Program-made: the position numbers and the translations under genes
The notes under the pieces: model-generated
The model's database searches: none
Seen by the model: only the letters and a program-made list of their open reading frames with translations
What the model was told of the DNA's origin: nothing
Shown here: piece by piece, positions 39,955 to 51,735 of the stretch
How the letters are laid out: each line of letters opens with the position of its first letter
How positions within the stretch are numbered: the stretch's first letter is position 1
Source: Apiosordaria backusii
Taxonomy: Eukaryota; Ascomycota; Sordariomycetes; Sordariales; Lasiosphaeriaceae
Assembly: GCA_030549205.1 (NCBI GenBank)
Contig: JAUKTV010000014.1
Location: 620,001-684,000, forward strand
Direction: 5' to 3'
DNA: 64,000 nt

Positions 39955-40024
39955 TGTGAGGAGGAAGGAAAAGGAAGAAGAAGAAAAAGGAAGAAGACAA
40001 AGGAAGAAGAAGAAAAAGGAAGAC
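39955..40024. repeat. Polypurine tract upstream of the 36813-39909 gene
   Basis: The plus strand is almost pure purine, with repeated AAAAGGAAGAAGA units. On the gene's sense strand it is a CT-rich leader segment, as often seen in fungal promoters and 5' leaders. Confidence 0.7.
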
Positions 40025-40178
40025 TCTGGGTCAGGCGGGGAGGAGTCCCACTTGTTGCTCTGGTGCCTGGAAAGTGGCGGAGAATACATCAAGCCGGGCA
40101 GGAGCAAACACAAAAGAGAGCACGAAGCCACGTGACTGTAGTGTAGGGTGTAGGTAATCTAAAGTATCACTCAGAGAT

Positions 40179-40639
40179 TCAGTTTCCCCAGCATATCGGT
40201 GCGATAACCTCCCACGAGTAATCCAACCCCGCAATTGCATACCGATCTCTCTTACCCCTAGGTATCTTCCTTTCCAAGTGCGTGTTGCGGAATTCCCTCG
40301 GTACCACTTGTCTCGTCTCCTTGAACGAACACTCGGGCTTTGGACCCTCCCCAGCATACCGCTCTTCATACATCGTCTCCATGTTGACATTGTACACGTC
40401 AAACCACAGCCGCTCCCCCAGCAGATTGGTCAAGTACTCATGCTCGCCGCCAAACTCCCCGATGATGACCCTATGCGCTTTCTTTGCCCTCTCCTTCCAG
40501 CCACACCCGACACCGACGTACCTCGTCAGATACGACTTGAATAATCCCAAAACCATATCAACGGCGCGACTTCGTTAAGCGCACCGAGGATATCCTTTTT
40601 AATGGATTCGTTGTTCGGAATTGGTTCGCTGGTGGCCAT
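40179..40639 (-). CDS. Uncertain small gene with N-terminus like the flanking oxygenase paralogues
   Basis: An ATG at 40639 starts MATSEPIPNNESIKKDILGA, whose KKDIL block matches the flanking paralogues (KRDIF at 39909, KKDIL at 41264). This frame stops near 40,526. From about 40,556 a second frame in another phase runs 125 codons to 40179 (GEFGGEHEYLTNLLGERLWF ... SWEVIAPICWGN) and looks protein-like. An intron joining them is probable, but I could not fix its borders. It may be a small real gene or a truncated third copy of the oxygenase-like family. Confidence 0.35.
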
Positions 40640-41263
40640 CGAGTTCATCTTGGGATGTCTGTAGCCTGCATGAGCCAACGTTACAGACAGGTTCAGGTTG
40701 GCGACTTCAAATCGCGTGTCGCGGGCGCGATCTTAAGCAAGAAATTAATATGTCTTTGCACTGTGCGCTCCTGAATCACGGGACTTTCACACTGTCTCCT
40801 CCTGGCCCCAAACCGGACTCCCGGGACCAATCAATCATCGATGCCAAGGCGGACGCCGGCACTTGTAACTTTTAAACACAACGTCACACCTTAACAATGC
40901 AACTTCCATTCTTCTCCGTTTGCTCTATGCGGGATGGGGGCAATATCAGTTTTCCGGGAAGTCTTCACGCAAATATCTCCCATTTGTTCTATTCTGTGTT
41001 TAAACAAAAAGTTCGCATTCAAGAAAGCCATGGTTCGTCACGAGGTCGCAAAACATTCCAGGGGTTCCCTGGACACGAGCTTCTTTTCTCTGCTTGGCTG
41101 GCCAACTGCAATTTCCACCCGACGCCCATCATTTTCCCTTAGCGTGATGATTCCGCGAACCCCTTAACGCGTCGATTTGTCTTCTCATCAAATACCTCGC
41201 GACCACGCTGCGGCTCAGTTCTCTGTCACACGGCCACCGGTTAGACAGCTCCTCACGACTGCG
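40640..41263. promoter_or_regulatory. Divergent promoter region of the oxygenase-like genes
   Basis: This 624-bp region separates the minus-strand small gene from the plus-strand oxygenase-like gene. No ORF with support is present. The leader of the plus gene includes several ATG-free stretches up to the ATG at 41264 (context TGCGATGGC). Confidence 0.4.
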
Positions 41264-44200
41264 ATGGCTTCGATATCTGTTGAACAGGCTATTGAGATGC
41301 AGCGCCATGCTCACAAAAAGGACATCCTGTCGGCATACCGAAAAATCGAATCCAAGGGCACTTTTGCCTCCTCCAAGGCTCTTCGCCAGCCCCCACCGGC
41401 CGGGCTCTTCATCGACGGCCTTGGGGATGTCACCATGCCTCTGAGCGAAACTCAAGCCCGTGATGTCAAAGCGAGGTGCCGCCAGGCTCCCTATGGAAAG
41501 AGCAGCGACACCATTGTCGACACCACCGTGCGGAACACCTGGGAGCTGGACGCCTCGCAATTCTCCTTCCGTGATCCAAAATGGGGTCACTACATCCAAG
41601 CATTGGTGCAAGAGGTTGCCAAAAGTATGGGTGTCGTAGGGACCATCAAGGCTGAGATATATAAGATGCTGGTCTACGAAGAGGGGGCCATGTTCAAGCC
41701 ACACACCGAGTACGTCCATCACCGTCTCCTGCCGCGCAACCTGTCCCGTCCGCCTAACTGTCCATAGTACTGAGAAGATCCCCGGCATGTTTGGGACTTT
41801 GGTCATCGCCCTACCGTCCCCTCACCAGGGTGGCGACGTCGTTGTCAAGCACTGCGGTCAAACCATGACCTTCAAGACTTCGGAACATCCCCAGTCCTTT
41901 GTCTGTTGGTACTCTGACGTTTCGCACGAAGTTCTTCCAGTTACCTCCGGTTACCGTTAGGTTCTTACATACAACCTCGCCCTCGATCCCAGTATCGTGC
42001 GACCAACAGCATCTAGTCTGCATGATCTTCAAGACACCCAGGACTTACGCCGGGCACTGGAACGCTGGTTTGCGTCTGGAGAGGTGCCTCACTTTTACCA
42101 GATGCTCGACCATGACTACACGCAAGCCAACATGTCCCTGCGGGCATTGAAGGGCAACGATTTCCCCCGCGTCCAGGCCCTCATCGACTTGTCCAAAGAC
42201 CTTGCGTTTGACGTTTTCTTCGCCCTGGTACAGAAGAGGCAGTGGGGGACCTGTGAGGCGAATTACGAGTGTGTTGGGTTTGATCGGGACCACGATGGGA
42301 AACATGTTCTTGCCGAGATATGTGACGATGACAATACCCTCGAGAAGGTGTATGATTTGAATGGTCAGGAGGTTGTTTCCGACATGCCTTTGGAGGAAGA
42401 TGAGTTTTTGGATGATGACCCATTTGAAGGATATGATTACGATGAGGACTATGAGGGCTATATGGGCAACTCTGTCAGTATCCTTTCCCGCCTTGATCTG
42501 ATCTTGCTCCTGGAATCGGGCCGCTGACAACTTTGGAATCCAGGGCCCTCATGCGACACACTGGTATAAGTGTGCAGTAAGGGTTATCTCTTGTTTCATC
42601 TTTCATGAATCTATTGTTCTTCTAACGATTGTCTAGGCTGTTGTTGTCGTTCCACGCGTTCGAGTTCTCTCCTATTTCATCCGCCCTGGCAAGTGGGAGC
42701 CAGAATGGCATGGTACATTCAGCAGAACGCCCAACGAGAATCCCAACAGACTATCCGCTTACTTTGCGAGGTCATGTATGCTTCCAGGAGCGCCCAAGTC
42801 GAGTCTCCAGCCGTTGAAAGAAATTTGGCACAGGGCGTGGGCCAAGATTCACGACCGAGAAGCAAAAGAACGCTCAAAACCCCAAACCTACACCCAGAAA
42901 TATGGGATGAAGCCTGCGCGGTATGCGTTTGATCAAGCCGCTGTGGAGGAAGCTTGCAAGGCGGCGATTGTTCACGATGACTTTGCGTTCTTTGAGGAGA
43001 TTGTTAGCGAACATAAGCGTCTTTCTGTGCCTTTCTTGCTTTGGTTGCGAGGGTGGTTGGTCAGTGAGGATGACTTGACTCAACGTTTCAGTCTGGTCCA
43101 TAAAGGGTATGGTTGCCTTCCATGGAGATTTTCCCCTTCAATCTGACAATCTCAGACTGACTGTGTTTCCAGACTTGACGTTGTCCTCAATAACGAAGAT
43201 ATATCAACCAAGCTGTGGATAGTGAACACAGTAGCCCCAGTTGCCTTTACATTGTCTCAACCCTCTGCACCAAAGCCGCTGTTAGAGTGGACAAAAGGAA
43301 TAATCGGCGATGTCTTTGCCGACGATGATGGAGATTGGGGTGCAGAATTTGGGCTTCGGTGTGGTCCTGTTCTGGCAGACGTTGGTCTGTACTTTAAACA
43401 ACCATTCGACGCCCTGATGACAAAGTAAGAATCTGCCCCGGTTTATCGGCCCCTTCTGATTGCTGAGTACCTTGTTTTCTAGGGTTATGCCCCGTCTCAG
43501 TCTCGAATGCGTCGTGCCACCTGCCGACGGTTCCGATCTCAAAAAGACAGTCAGGTCTATGGCAATCGGCAATGTTAGCTGTCACTTTGTTTTTGCATTT
43601 CTCTCCCGTCTCAGGGAGCATGCTAAACTAGGCATCTACCCATCAACGGCGGTGATGCAGCTGCACAATCGCTTTGCGGCGACGTTCCTGGAGTCGGGAA
43701 AGCTCAAGGATGTAGAACAGGAATGTGGTTTCGAGTGCGACAATGACGGCGGTTGCAACGACGACATTACTATACGCACACCTGATAGGCTTTTCGAGCT
43801 CTTCACCCTCCTTACCCTGAGCTCTCCCCCCATCGGGGAGCTGTTTATTAACAGCCTGAACAAGTTCGCCCAAGACATCAGGCCAACTAGTAATCTGCAC
43901 GTCATCTGGATTCCCCTCTTGCGACTGCTGTTGCCCTACGCGTCGTCGGAATGTTCCAGCAATGGCCCGCAAAAAGACGTGTACCAATCGCTGTACAGCA
44001 AGCTCTTCACCGTCTACGAAAAAGATTTTGTCGGCGAGCGTCCGCCCCGCGACGTTCATCTCCGTAAGAGGTTTGAGCTTCGATGTCTACATGTATGCAC
44101 CCAGTGCAGGGAGGTGAACGACTTTTTGAAAGATGGAACGAGGGAAGTGCTCGAAATGCGGTTGTCTTCCAAAACGAGGAGGAAGCACGTGCGGTCAGAA

Positions 44201-44521
44201 ATCGGACGTGTTATGCCCGGGTCGGGGGATCTGACTTGTAGTTCAAGACCGCAGAATGTGTTGGTCCTTAGGAAACAGTTTGGGATGCATGATGCGTGGG
44301 TGAAGAGATGGGAGTTGAGAAGAGAGAGGGCTGGCGCGATGTGGGAGTCTTTTGACAAGGAACAGTTGGTTGAGGTGTTGGGGAGTGGTTTTGCTTTTAT
44401 GGGGAAGAGGTTGGGGGGTGTGGGTGTTGTTGCTGTGGATCAAGGGCAAAAGAGGAAGGAGAGGGGTGATGAGTTGGGGTTGGGGGACGGTGGTTGTGGT
44501 GGGAAGAAGCAGAGGGTGTAA
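41264..44521 (+). pseudogene. 2OG-Fe(II) prolyl-hydroxylase-like large gene with in-frame TAG in the catalytic domain
   Basis: Exons 41264-41709, 41768-42473, 42544-42576, 42637-43106, 43173-43424 and 43483-44521 keep phase over 982 codons, but codon 213 (41958-41960) is TAG. The first intron has good signals, and its removal creates FKPHTDTEKIPG, giving the metal-binding HxD. The distal His follows in YSDVSHEVLPVTSGYR, where the 2OG-binding Arg is directly followed by the TAG and then VLTYNLALD. Family members have Trp there, so TGG became TAG. All later exons remain open and resemble the paralogue at 36813-39909, so the stop is young, is a sequencing error, or is read through. The C-terminal two thirds match the paralogue's family-specific region and end in a Lys/Arg motif that may be a nuclear signal (KKQRV). 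Confidence 0.7.
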
Positions 44522-44592
44522 AACTTGGATAGGTAGCTGGACTAGAAGGTCTATGAAGAACATAGTAAGAACCTAATCATCGTTCCTGTTCG

Positions 44593-45568
44593 TTACGCCG
44601 CCGGCCTCGGCCCTCCCCGCCCCCAATCAATCACTCCCGCACCAGGCAAAACCCTTCCCAACTCCTCCACTTTGACCACTCCCACCCCAACCTCCCCTTC
44701 AACCTTTGTCCCCCTGGCAGCATTCTCAAACTCCGCCAGAGTCAACAAACTACCCCCATCATTCCCCAGTTTCCAACCTGCAATCTTCGCCACGACCTGC
44801 ACCGCATCAAAATTTCTACTCGCATCCACCGCCGCAAACAAAACCTTTTCCTTCGCCGGGTCAGTGACCACCTCCTCATCCACCTCAGCATTAAACCCCC
44901 TCCTATTCCAAACCAACCACATCCCATGATCCTGCCCAACAACATCAACCACCACCGCGTAGTTCGTCTCTGTCAGCTCTGCCCCCGTTGAAGCCAGTTT
45001 GTAAAATAACTGCCCGATAGGATAGACGTATTTCGGCAGGGTATTAGACGTCTTGTGCGTCAGTGAGCAGAAATAGGGATGGATTTTAGTTCTGTTGTCG
45101 ATTTCTGACTCGTTGGTGTGTCCTGACGCTACTGGCACAGGAGGGGTAGAGAGGGAGAGAGATCCTGCTTTTACTACAACTACATACTGGTGGGTCGGGG
45201 ATTGGAACAGAGGGATGGGTGTGGTTTTGTTGTTTGTGGCGTCAGACAAGGCGGTGATGGCTTTGAGATCGGCGAAGTTGGTGGCGGCAGATTGGATTTT
45301 GGCGAGGGCGTCAGCGGCAGGGAGCTTGGTGCGGGGGGACTTGGTTTTTTGGAGGAGGGTTTCTTGTGTCCAGGTTATGTAGGCGTCGACGGAGGGGGTT
45401 TTGGAGCGGATGAGGGAGGTGAGGTTGGTGGGGTAGCCGTCTGTGGGGGGAAATGTTAGCGTCAAAAGGGACAGATGTGGGAAAAATGGAGATGGAGATA
45501 CCTTTGCGGATGGACTCGGTGATTGCGTCTTTGACGGCTTGGAAGTTGGTGTTGTTGGGAGTCGCCAT
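44593..45568 (-). CDS. Hypothetical conserved fungal protein (one intron)
   Basis: Exon 1 (45568-45502) and exon 2 (45440-44593) give 304 residues; the intron has donor GTATCT and acceptor CCACAG. The ORF in exon 2 has its own ATG, but joining exon 1 adds ATPNNTNFQAVKDAITESIRK, giving a typical helical start. No signal peptide or membrane segment is present. A regular alternation of hydrophobic strands (QYVVVVKAGSLSL, NYAVVVDVVGQDHGMWLVWN) suggests a compact fold. I do not recognise the family. It is convergent with the oxygenase-like gene, 72 bp away. Confidence 0.65.
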
Positions 45569-46381
45569 GATGGTGGAAGTGGAGATGTGAGGTTGAAAGT
45601 GGGTCTTGTGGAATAGGGGTTCAGGGGCTCGGTTGTCAGGGATTACCGACGTGGTCGGATATTGTGGGCTCGGTGAGGGTTGAGTGTCCTCAGTTAGCGG
45701 CGAAGGAGTTGTTGGTTGGTGTTTTGGGAGTCGCTTGAAAAAGGTTTTTGTGATGTCTGTAGACTGAGTAGCTCGCATACCTATATAACTACGAAAAGTG
45801 TTTCGGTCATGCGTGTGGACTTTTACCGACAATAGGGTAGTGGTAAGATTTTCAGGTCATCTACCGCACCTCCAGTAAAAAAACGGAGATGCATTGATAA
45901 GTGTGGTTGCACTCGGTGACCATATCTCAGAAGTCAGCTCACTTCATGACAGCCACAGGCGAGTTCAGCACTATGCGAAAATGCGATGTTCATCCAGATA
46001 GCATGTTTTCCAGGCTAAGTGTCATGCTACATTGATTCAGTATGCGGCAAAGATGTCGCAACCTGCGCCATGAAGGATCTGAGTAAACAGCGGTACGAGT
46101 GCCAAGGTTCACGCATGAGCTGAAAAGCTCGCACAGCCCTCCCGTTATTGCTTCGCATCCAATACTCCGAGTACCTGATGTCTACAGGTGACCCCGCCGA
46201 TTCACGGTCGAGGATCTGATGCTGAAAATCACGCAGGAAGCTTTGCTATAATGTCTGATGTTGGGCTGGTATAGATTTGTCGAATTCCTCGGTCTACCCA
46301 GCCTTCAGCGTTGGGGAATCTTCATCACACTATCCTGTTCAACAGTTTACACACATACTACCTACCTAAGGTGCCAATATC
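45569..46381. other. Intergenic divergent region
   Basis: An 813-bp gap between divergent genes. No gene is supported. A CTACCTACCTAAGG motif occurs at about 46358-46371, immediately upstream of the next gene. Confidence 0.45.
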
Positions 46382-47663
46382 ATGGGAGTCTTTAGAGAAA
46401 ACCCCCGCATTTACCACCAATCCGCCCCCACTCGGGCCAACGTCAGGCAACAAATCTTCAACCAACCCGGTCTCTTCAACCAGACCTGGCAATGTGCACA
46501 AAATGCGGCTGAAAATCTCTGGCTGCTCTATCGCGACTTCCTCAGCGCTGTATTGACTGCTCAGTTAGCTCCTGGTGCCGGTCCCGGAGCGGTGCACCTC
46601 GACGATGCGAGAGATCTTGTTCGTCTGGGCTACTGGCTCATCCAGTGTCCAATGTGGGAAGTCGTCCAGGAACGACGATACCGCCTCGGTAACAATTTCC
46701 CCTCCATGGACGACCTGGAGTTCATCGACTACCTCATGGGCATTGAGACTACTCTCGAGTTGATTGAAACGAGAATTTTCAACGTTCCCAACATTCAACA
46801 GCTCCCCCACAACGTCCAGCATCAGGGTATCTTGAATGATATCGCGCAGTGGACCAACGTCAACAACTGGACTGCCCAGAACATTACCGTGCTGGGTTTC
46901 CTAGAGCTGCTGTTGCGCGTTGTGGCTCATACCTCTCCGAATATGGGTACGGTACTCCCCTGCTCTAAGATGTCAGCGGACTTGTTACTAACAGGACTTG
47001 TTAGCCACCCTTCTTGCCTCAATGAATAACCTGCACTCTCACCGCCCCCGCAATCTACAGTACCAGAAGCGCGGCTTACCCCGTGTAATGTTCCTCTGTT
47101 CAGGCGCCAACAACGGCATGCACGTCGTCATAACCTCTAAGGATCACTGGTACGACTTCACATCTCTCTACGATGTGGCAAATGCAGGTCGTGTTCAGCG
47201 CCATGGTTCTCCACCTGTTATTCTCCCTGGAGCCGGTGGCCAGCCGGCTTTTAATGTCATCGGGCTGTCCAACGGTGTCTACCAAGAGTTCTTCAACGCG
47301 GAAGCAGCCGTCGCGCGGGTGTTATCCGACAACGCGGCAGAAATTATCCGGGCTGGGTCGATCACCTTCTGGCAGAACCAAGCTGGTGGACCTCACTTTG
47401 TAAATCATGCCAACGAGAGGTGCTTGCCCATGACGGTGCCCGACTTTGCTGTGAAGGCGAGGTGTCTGAGATGCCAGGCTCTGTTTAGATACAATGCCAA
47501 TCACGCTGATGCGCCAGGATTGCCGGCTGCGGAGGCGGCGTGGAGGGGTGATCGGCGCTTGGGTGTGGCGGTGCTTTGTAACAAAGATTGGAGCTGTGCA
47601 GAGACGCTGGCACACTTCTACTGTGTTGCTGCAAATGGCGCGAATGTGGCGGGTGTTCACTGA
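46382..47663 (+). CDS. Hypothetical fungal protein with C-terminal Cys motifs (one intron)
   Basis: Exons 46382-46946 and 47005-47663 give 407 residues; the intron (46947-47004) has donor GTACGG, a TACTAAC branch site and acceptor TTAG. The N-terminal half is helical and includes an LDDARDLVRLGYWL stretch. The C-terminal half has a CLRCQALFRYN motif and SCAETLAHFYC near the end, which could bind metal or form disulphides. No signal peptide is seen. Not recognised. The Met at 46382 is MGVF, so Gly2 is present, but there is no nearby cysteine and no sign that it belongs to the acylated array. Confidence 0.65.
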
Positions 47664-48024
47664 ATGTTGTATTTCGTTTCCTTGCAGTGAAAAGAGAAAA
47701 GTGGTGTCTGGTTCTTGATGGGCCAGAAATACTGTAACTATCAAGCTGTTTGAGTAAACGTGCGCAGTAATCTACAAAAAGAATTGCTCTTGGCCTTTTG
47801 GGCCCCATCGCCAGTCCGCCTGACATGTATGCATGTAGCCCATCTATTGGCCGTGAGCTCTCCAACGCAGAAACCCCTCAGGCAGCAATGCATAAGGCAT
47901 ATCAGGCCTCCTCCAGTCCCCTTCTCCATGATTTCTTGAGGGGTTTCTCTCCACAACATTTTGTCCCAGATGGTTATCCAGCCGCCTTTTCAACACCACA
48001 CCTCCAACCCGACAGACAAGCACA
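47664..48024. other. Intergenic region upstream of the NACHT gene
   Basis: A 361-bp gap. The frames present are not supported. It should contain the NACHT gene promoter. Confidence 0.4.
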
Positions 48025-51000
48025 ATGTCAGGCGTGGAGGCATTCGCGCTGGCCTGCGGCATCATGCAGGTCATATCATTTTCCGAGCAGACATTCTCGG
48101 TATGCCGCAGAATCTTGAAGACAGGCACCCCGGACCCAAGCCTCAGCAACCGAGTACAAGACCTGATGGGGTTTTGCGACGTGATAGAAAGGCGATGCAC
48201 ACCGCCGACAGGGTCATTGACCGCCAACGAGCAGAAGCTTTTGGATATCACTACCAGGACGATGAAAGCTGCTAAAGAGCTCAAAGCGGAGGTTGACAAG
48301 ATATGTCCTTCTTCTGCGCGTGGAAAACTCTCCGTCGCAGTGATAGGAACGCTCAAGGTTCTGCTTCATCAGCGTAAGCTTGAAAAGCTGGAGAAGGCAA
48401 TGATGGAGGCACAGAAAGCTCTTGAAAACGGATTGTTGGCTGACATCTGGTACGTAATTGTCTTGCCGAGGCCCTTGTCGCCCATGCCAAATACCAGGTA
48501 TTGATGCGTGCAATCTTTATTCTAACATGACAACGTCCAGCACCCAGACGAAAGCCATGGAGCTTCAGGTTGAGCAAGGATTTGCCAGCCTGGATAGTAC
48601 CTTGCGCGCCTTTATCGTCGCTCGCTCACAGGGTCACACACAACTCATCAACCTACTCGACAACCAATTCGACACCCTCAAGGCTCATGTTACGGTGGAA
48701 TCTACGCAAACTCGTCAAGAGATATCCAATCTTTCATCTCATGTGGGGGGCTTATCGATCCATATTGTCGAGTCAAAGGGATATGAAAGGTTGCTGAAGA
48801 GCTTCGAATTTCCGAAGATGAATGAGCGGCGAAACAATATCGGTGACAATCACGACACAACCTTTGAATGGATTTTTGAAATGAAAGAGGTATCGAACTC
48901 TCCTACGACTTTCAACGATGCGTACAACGATGGCGAAACCACCATGGCGACCCAAAAAGACCAAGACGCCGATGGTGACGTCGATATGGAGGAAGCGTCC
49001 CAAACCACCGCCTCTAGCAACGAAGCCTGCTCGTCTAGCTTCGTGGAATGGTTGCGATCAGAGGACCAACCTCTGTTCTGGATTAGCGGCAAGCCAGGGT
49101 CTGGCAAAAGTATCTTGATGAGATTTCTTCTAGATGACGAACGCACGAGAGATCACTTGGAGCACACGTACCCAGGCGCCACCATCATCTCTCATTTCTT
49201 CTGGCTCGCGGGTCAAGAGATGGAGCGGAACGTGAAAGGGCTTTTCTGCTCTTTGCTTTATCAATTGACCAGCAAGCACCAAGAAAACTACGTCAAGATC
49301 ATCCAGAATCCTGAGCTGAAGGACATAAAGGGAAAGCGAAGCCCAAGTGACTGGTCGATACCGGAGTTACAAAAGGCGCTATGTCAGGTCTTGCGAACCT
49401 CTCCGGTTCCGGTCTGCGTCTTTTTGGACGCCCTAGACGAGATGGTCGACTCTGAGCCTAAGTACGACCACTTTTGGCTTTTGGCTAGGGTTGATGAGCT
49501 GTCTCAAATTCCAAACGTCAAGATCTGCGTGTCGAGCCGCCCTGAGACTATTTTACACCGACATCTGGATGGAAGGCCGTCATTTCGGATTCAAGACCTG
49601 ACCCGAAAGGACATTGAATCGTATGCGAGAGACGAGCTTCAAGGTTGTACAACATCCGCATTTCAGGCTTCACAAGACTTTCAAGAGCTTCTCAATGCAC
49701 TTATTTACAGAGCCGATGGCGTCTTCTTGTGGGTGGCTCTGGCGCTGAAAAGCCTCCGAAGAGGTTTGACATTCGAAGATTCACCCTATGAGTTGCGACG
49801 AAGGTTGGATGCTTTGCCAGATGGCCTGAACGCACTATACCGAGACTTGTGGTTACGTCACAACGGGGATAGGTATCAGGAAGAAGCCGCCAAGTATCTC
49901 AACTTCATTCTCGATTACTTCCACATTGCTGAGGACAATGACGAGTTCTGTGGTCGACCTATGATTTATGCTCTCTTTTTGGCCCTCAAACCTGACTCCG
50001 CTGATGATCCGGATAAGCGTGATGATCCCGTCATCTTTGACGACCGTTTCAACAACGAGTGTTTGTGTTTTGGCAGGAAAATGGAGATCCGATGTGCTGG
50101 GTTGATAGAGTTCAACTTGAATGATTCATCCATTCAATTCATTCATCGCTCAGCCAAAGATTTCCTAGAGGACACCGTGGAGGGGAAAGAGATTTTACAG
50201 CATGATAGATCTGAACGACCAGAACGACTATTTTGTCTTGCCAATGCCTATCTCACGATAATGGCTGTCGACGCCAAAGATCTCGACGATGACCCTCCCC
50301 AGCCTGACAAAATCATCAACAAGGATATAACCCCAGCCCAAAGACGTAAACTGGCAGACATTCACGACAGTATTCTAGAATTCTGCGAGTATGTCCTAGG
50401 AAACGAAGCCCTCGAACCCTTGCTTGAAACGAACTTTGAAGCACAGTTAGTTGACAGACTTTCTGAAATATTTCAAACGAGTCCTTGGATGCAAGCCGCC
50501 TTGTCTACCATCGGAGCAGATGTTCTGGGTGAGATGGCACGATCGGCGCCATATTCTTCTTTTATCCGCGCGGCGAAAACTGATGAAGCCAGATTTGGTT
50601 CGTTTTCGAAACCCTACCAGACATACCTAGTGTTTTCAGTACTCTACACCCGAGACGACAGTTCCTATGAGTGGCTGGAACCCCCGTGGAGGAGCTTGAG
50701 TCGCCACCGGATTGCGGACTTCTTGCTCTACGACGGAAATATTGTTCCAAATGCACGTACGGCATGTTGGGGAAGTGCGACATCTGTGAGGCCACCGAAG
50801 GTGTGTCGCACAATCACGATGCTCGCCGCCTTGCTTGAGTATCACGTTTTTGTCGTCAGCCGAGCCAACCTGCAACGCGACGGCAACAGGGAAACTTATC
50901 TTCAAAGTGCGATCGAGATATGCAAGAACTTCATCGCCCTTGGAGAGGATATCGAAAACCGAGTGGTTCTTGGCTTCCATGAACGTCGACATCCCTTCTA

Positions 51001-51496
51001 TAGTATGACGAAAATCTGGAATGGTCATGCTGATTGGGATCTTCCGTCACGGCTAAGTTTCCAAGTCGGTCTCCTCCTGGATGTTAACGTTGCGTTTTTG
51101 CTTTTTCTATTTTGCCAAGACACCAAGCCCCTGATAACAGATCCTGATACAAAAAAGGATTTGCAGGAGTTATGGGATATTGCTGCAGGTTCGATGGACG
51201 TGGAGGTACTGGGAATTTTGATAAAAGAGAAAGATCAAGATTTGAGAATCCATAGGCCAGACCCAAGTTGTGGGTATGCCGATAGTATTAAGTGTATGGT
51301 TAATGAAGAGGGATTTTGGAAGATACCAGTAGATATGGAGGCTCTCTACAAGGAGACCGAGAGGGTGGACAACATGGTAGCGCGGGAGGAGTTTGAAGAT
51401 TCCTTGATTGAACGAGGGCTTCTTGTAAGACCCAAGGACGTTGAGAAGGATACTAGTCGGTTTAGATGTGTTGAGTATGAGGGGGTTCTGCCCTGA
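48025..51496 (+). CDS. NACHT-type NTPase (fungal STAND/NLR-like protein), one intron
   Basis: Exon 1 (48025-48449) and exon 2 (48541-51496) give 1,126 residues. The N-terminus (MSGVEAFALACGIMQVISFS) resembles fungal HeLo-like/SesA-type effector domains, which are helical and sit at the front of NLR-like proteins. A helical linker follows. The nucleotide-binding part has Walker A GKPGSGKS (about residue 325), then GLFCSLLYQL, Walker B VCVFLDALDE (about 434) and CVSSRPE, all typical of NACHT NTPases. The C-terminal 500 residues contain no WD40, ankyrin or TPR repeats that I can see, so the sensor part is of unknown type. The architecture suggests a signalling ATPase for non-self or damage recognition, possibly causing cell death; this is inference by family. 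It is convergent with a second STAND-like gene, 240 bp away. Confidence 0.85.
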
Positions 51497-51735
51497 ACGA
51501 AGTTGATGGTGGACATATCGATTTCAATCCATATTATATTTACCAGCTGAAAATGGCCCGCTTTGTATGCATAACCACGTTTTGGCTGTATTCTAATGAC
51601 AAAGCTCTTGACAATCGGGAGGGCTTTAGGCTATGTACCCAAAGCAACAAGTAAATTCCCCATGTATACCCAACACGCCGCCTCTCCCCATGCCCCTTTA
51701 CCCCTATTACGGGCCCCCAAGCTTGGCGCCCATCT

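Noticed and set aside
39955..40024. Purine-rich ORFs (Lys/Arg/Glu) upstream of the oxygenase-like gene
   Set aside because: Translation of a simple polypurine tract.
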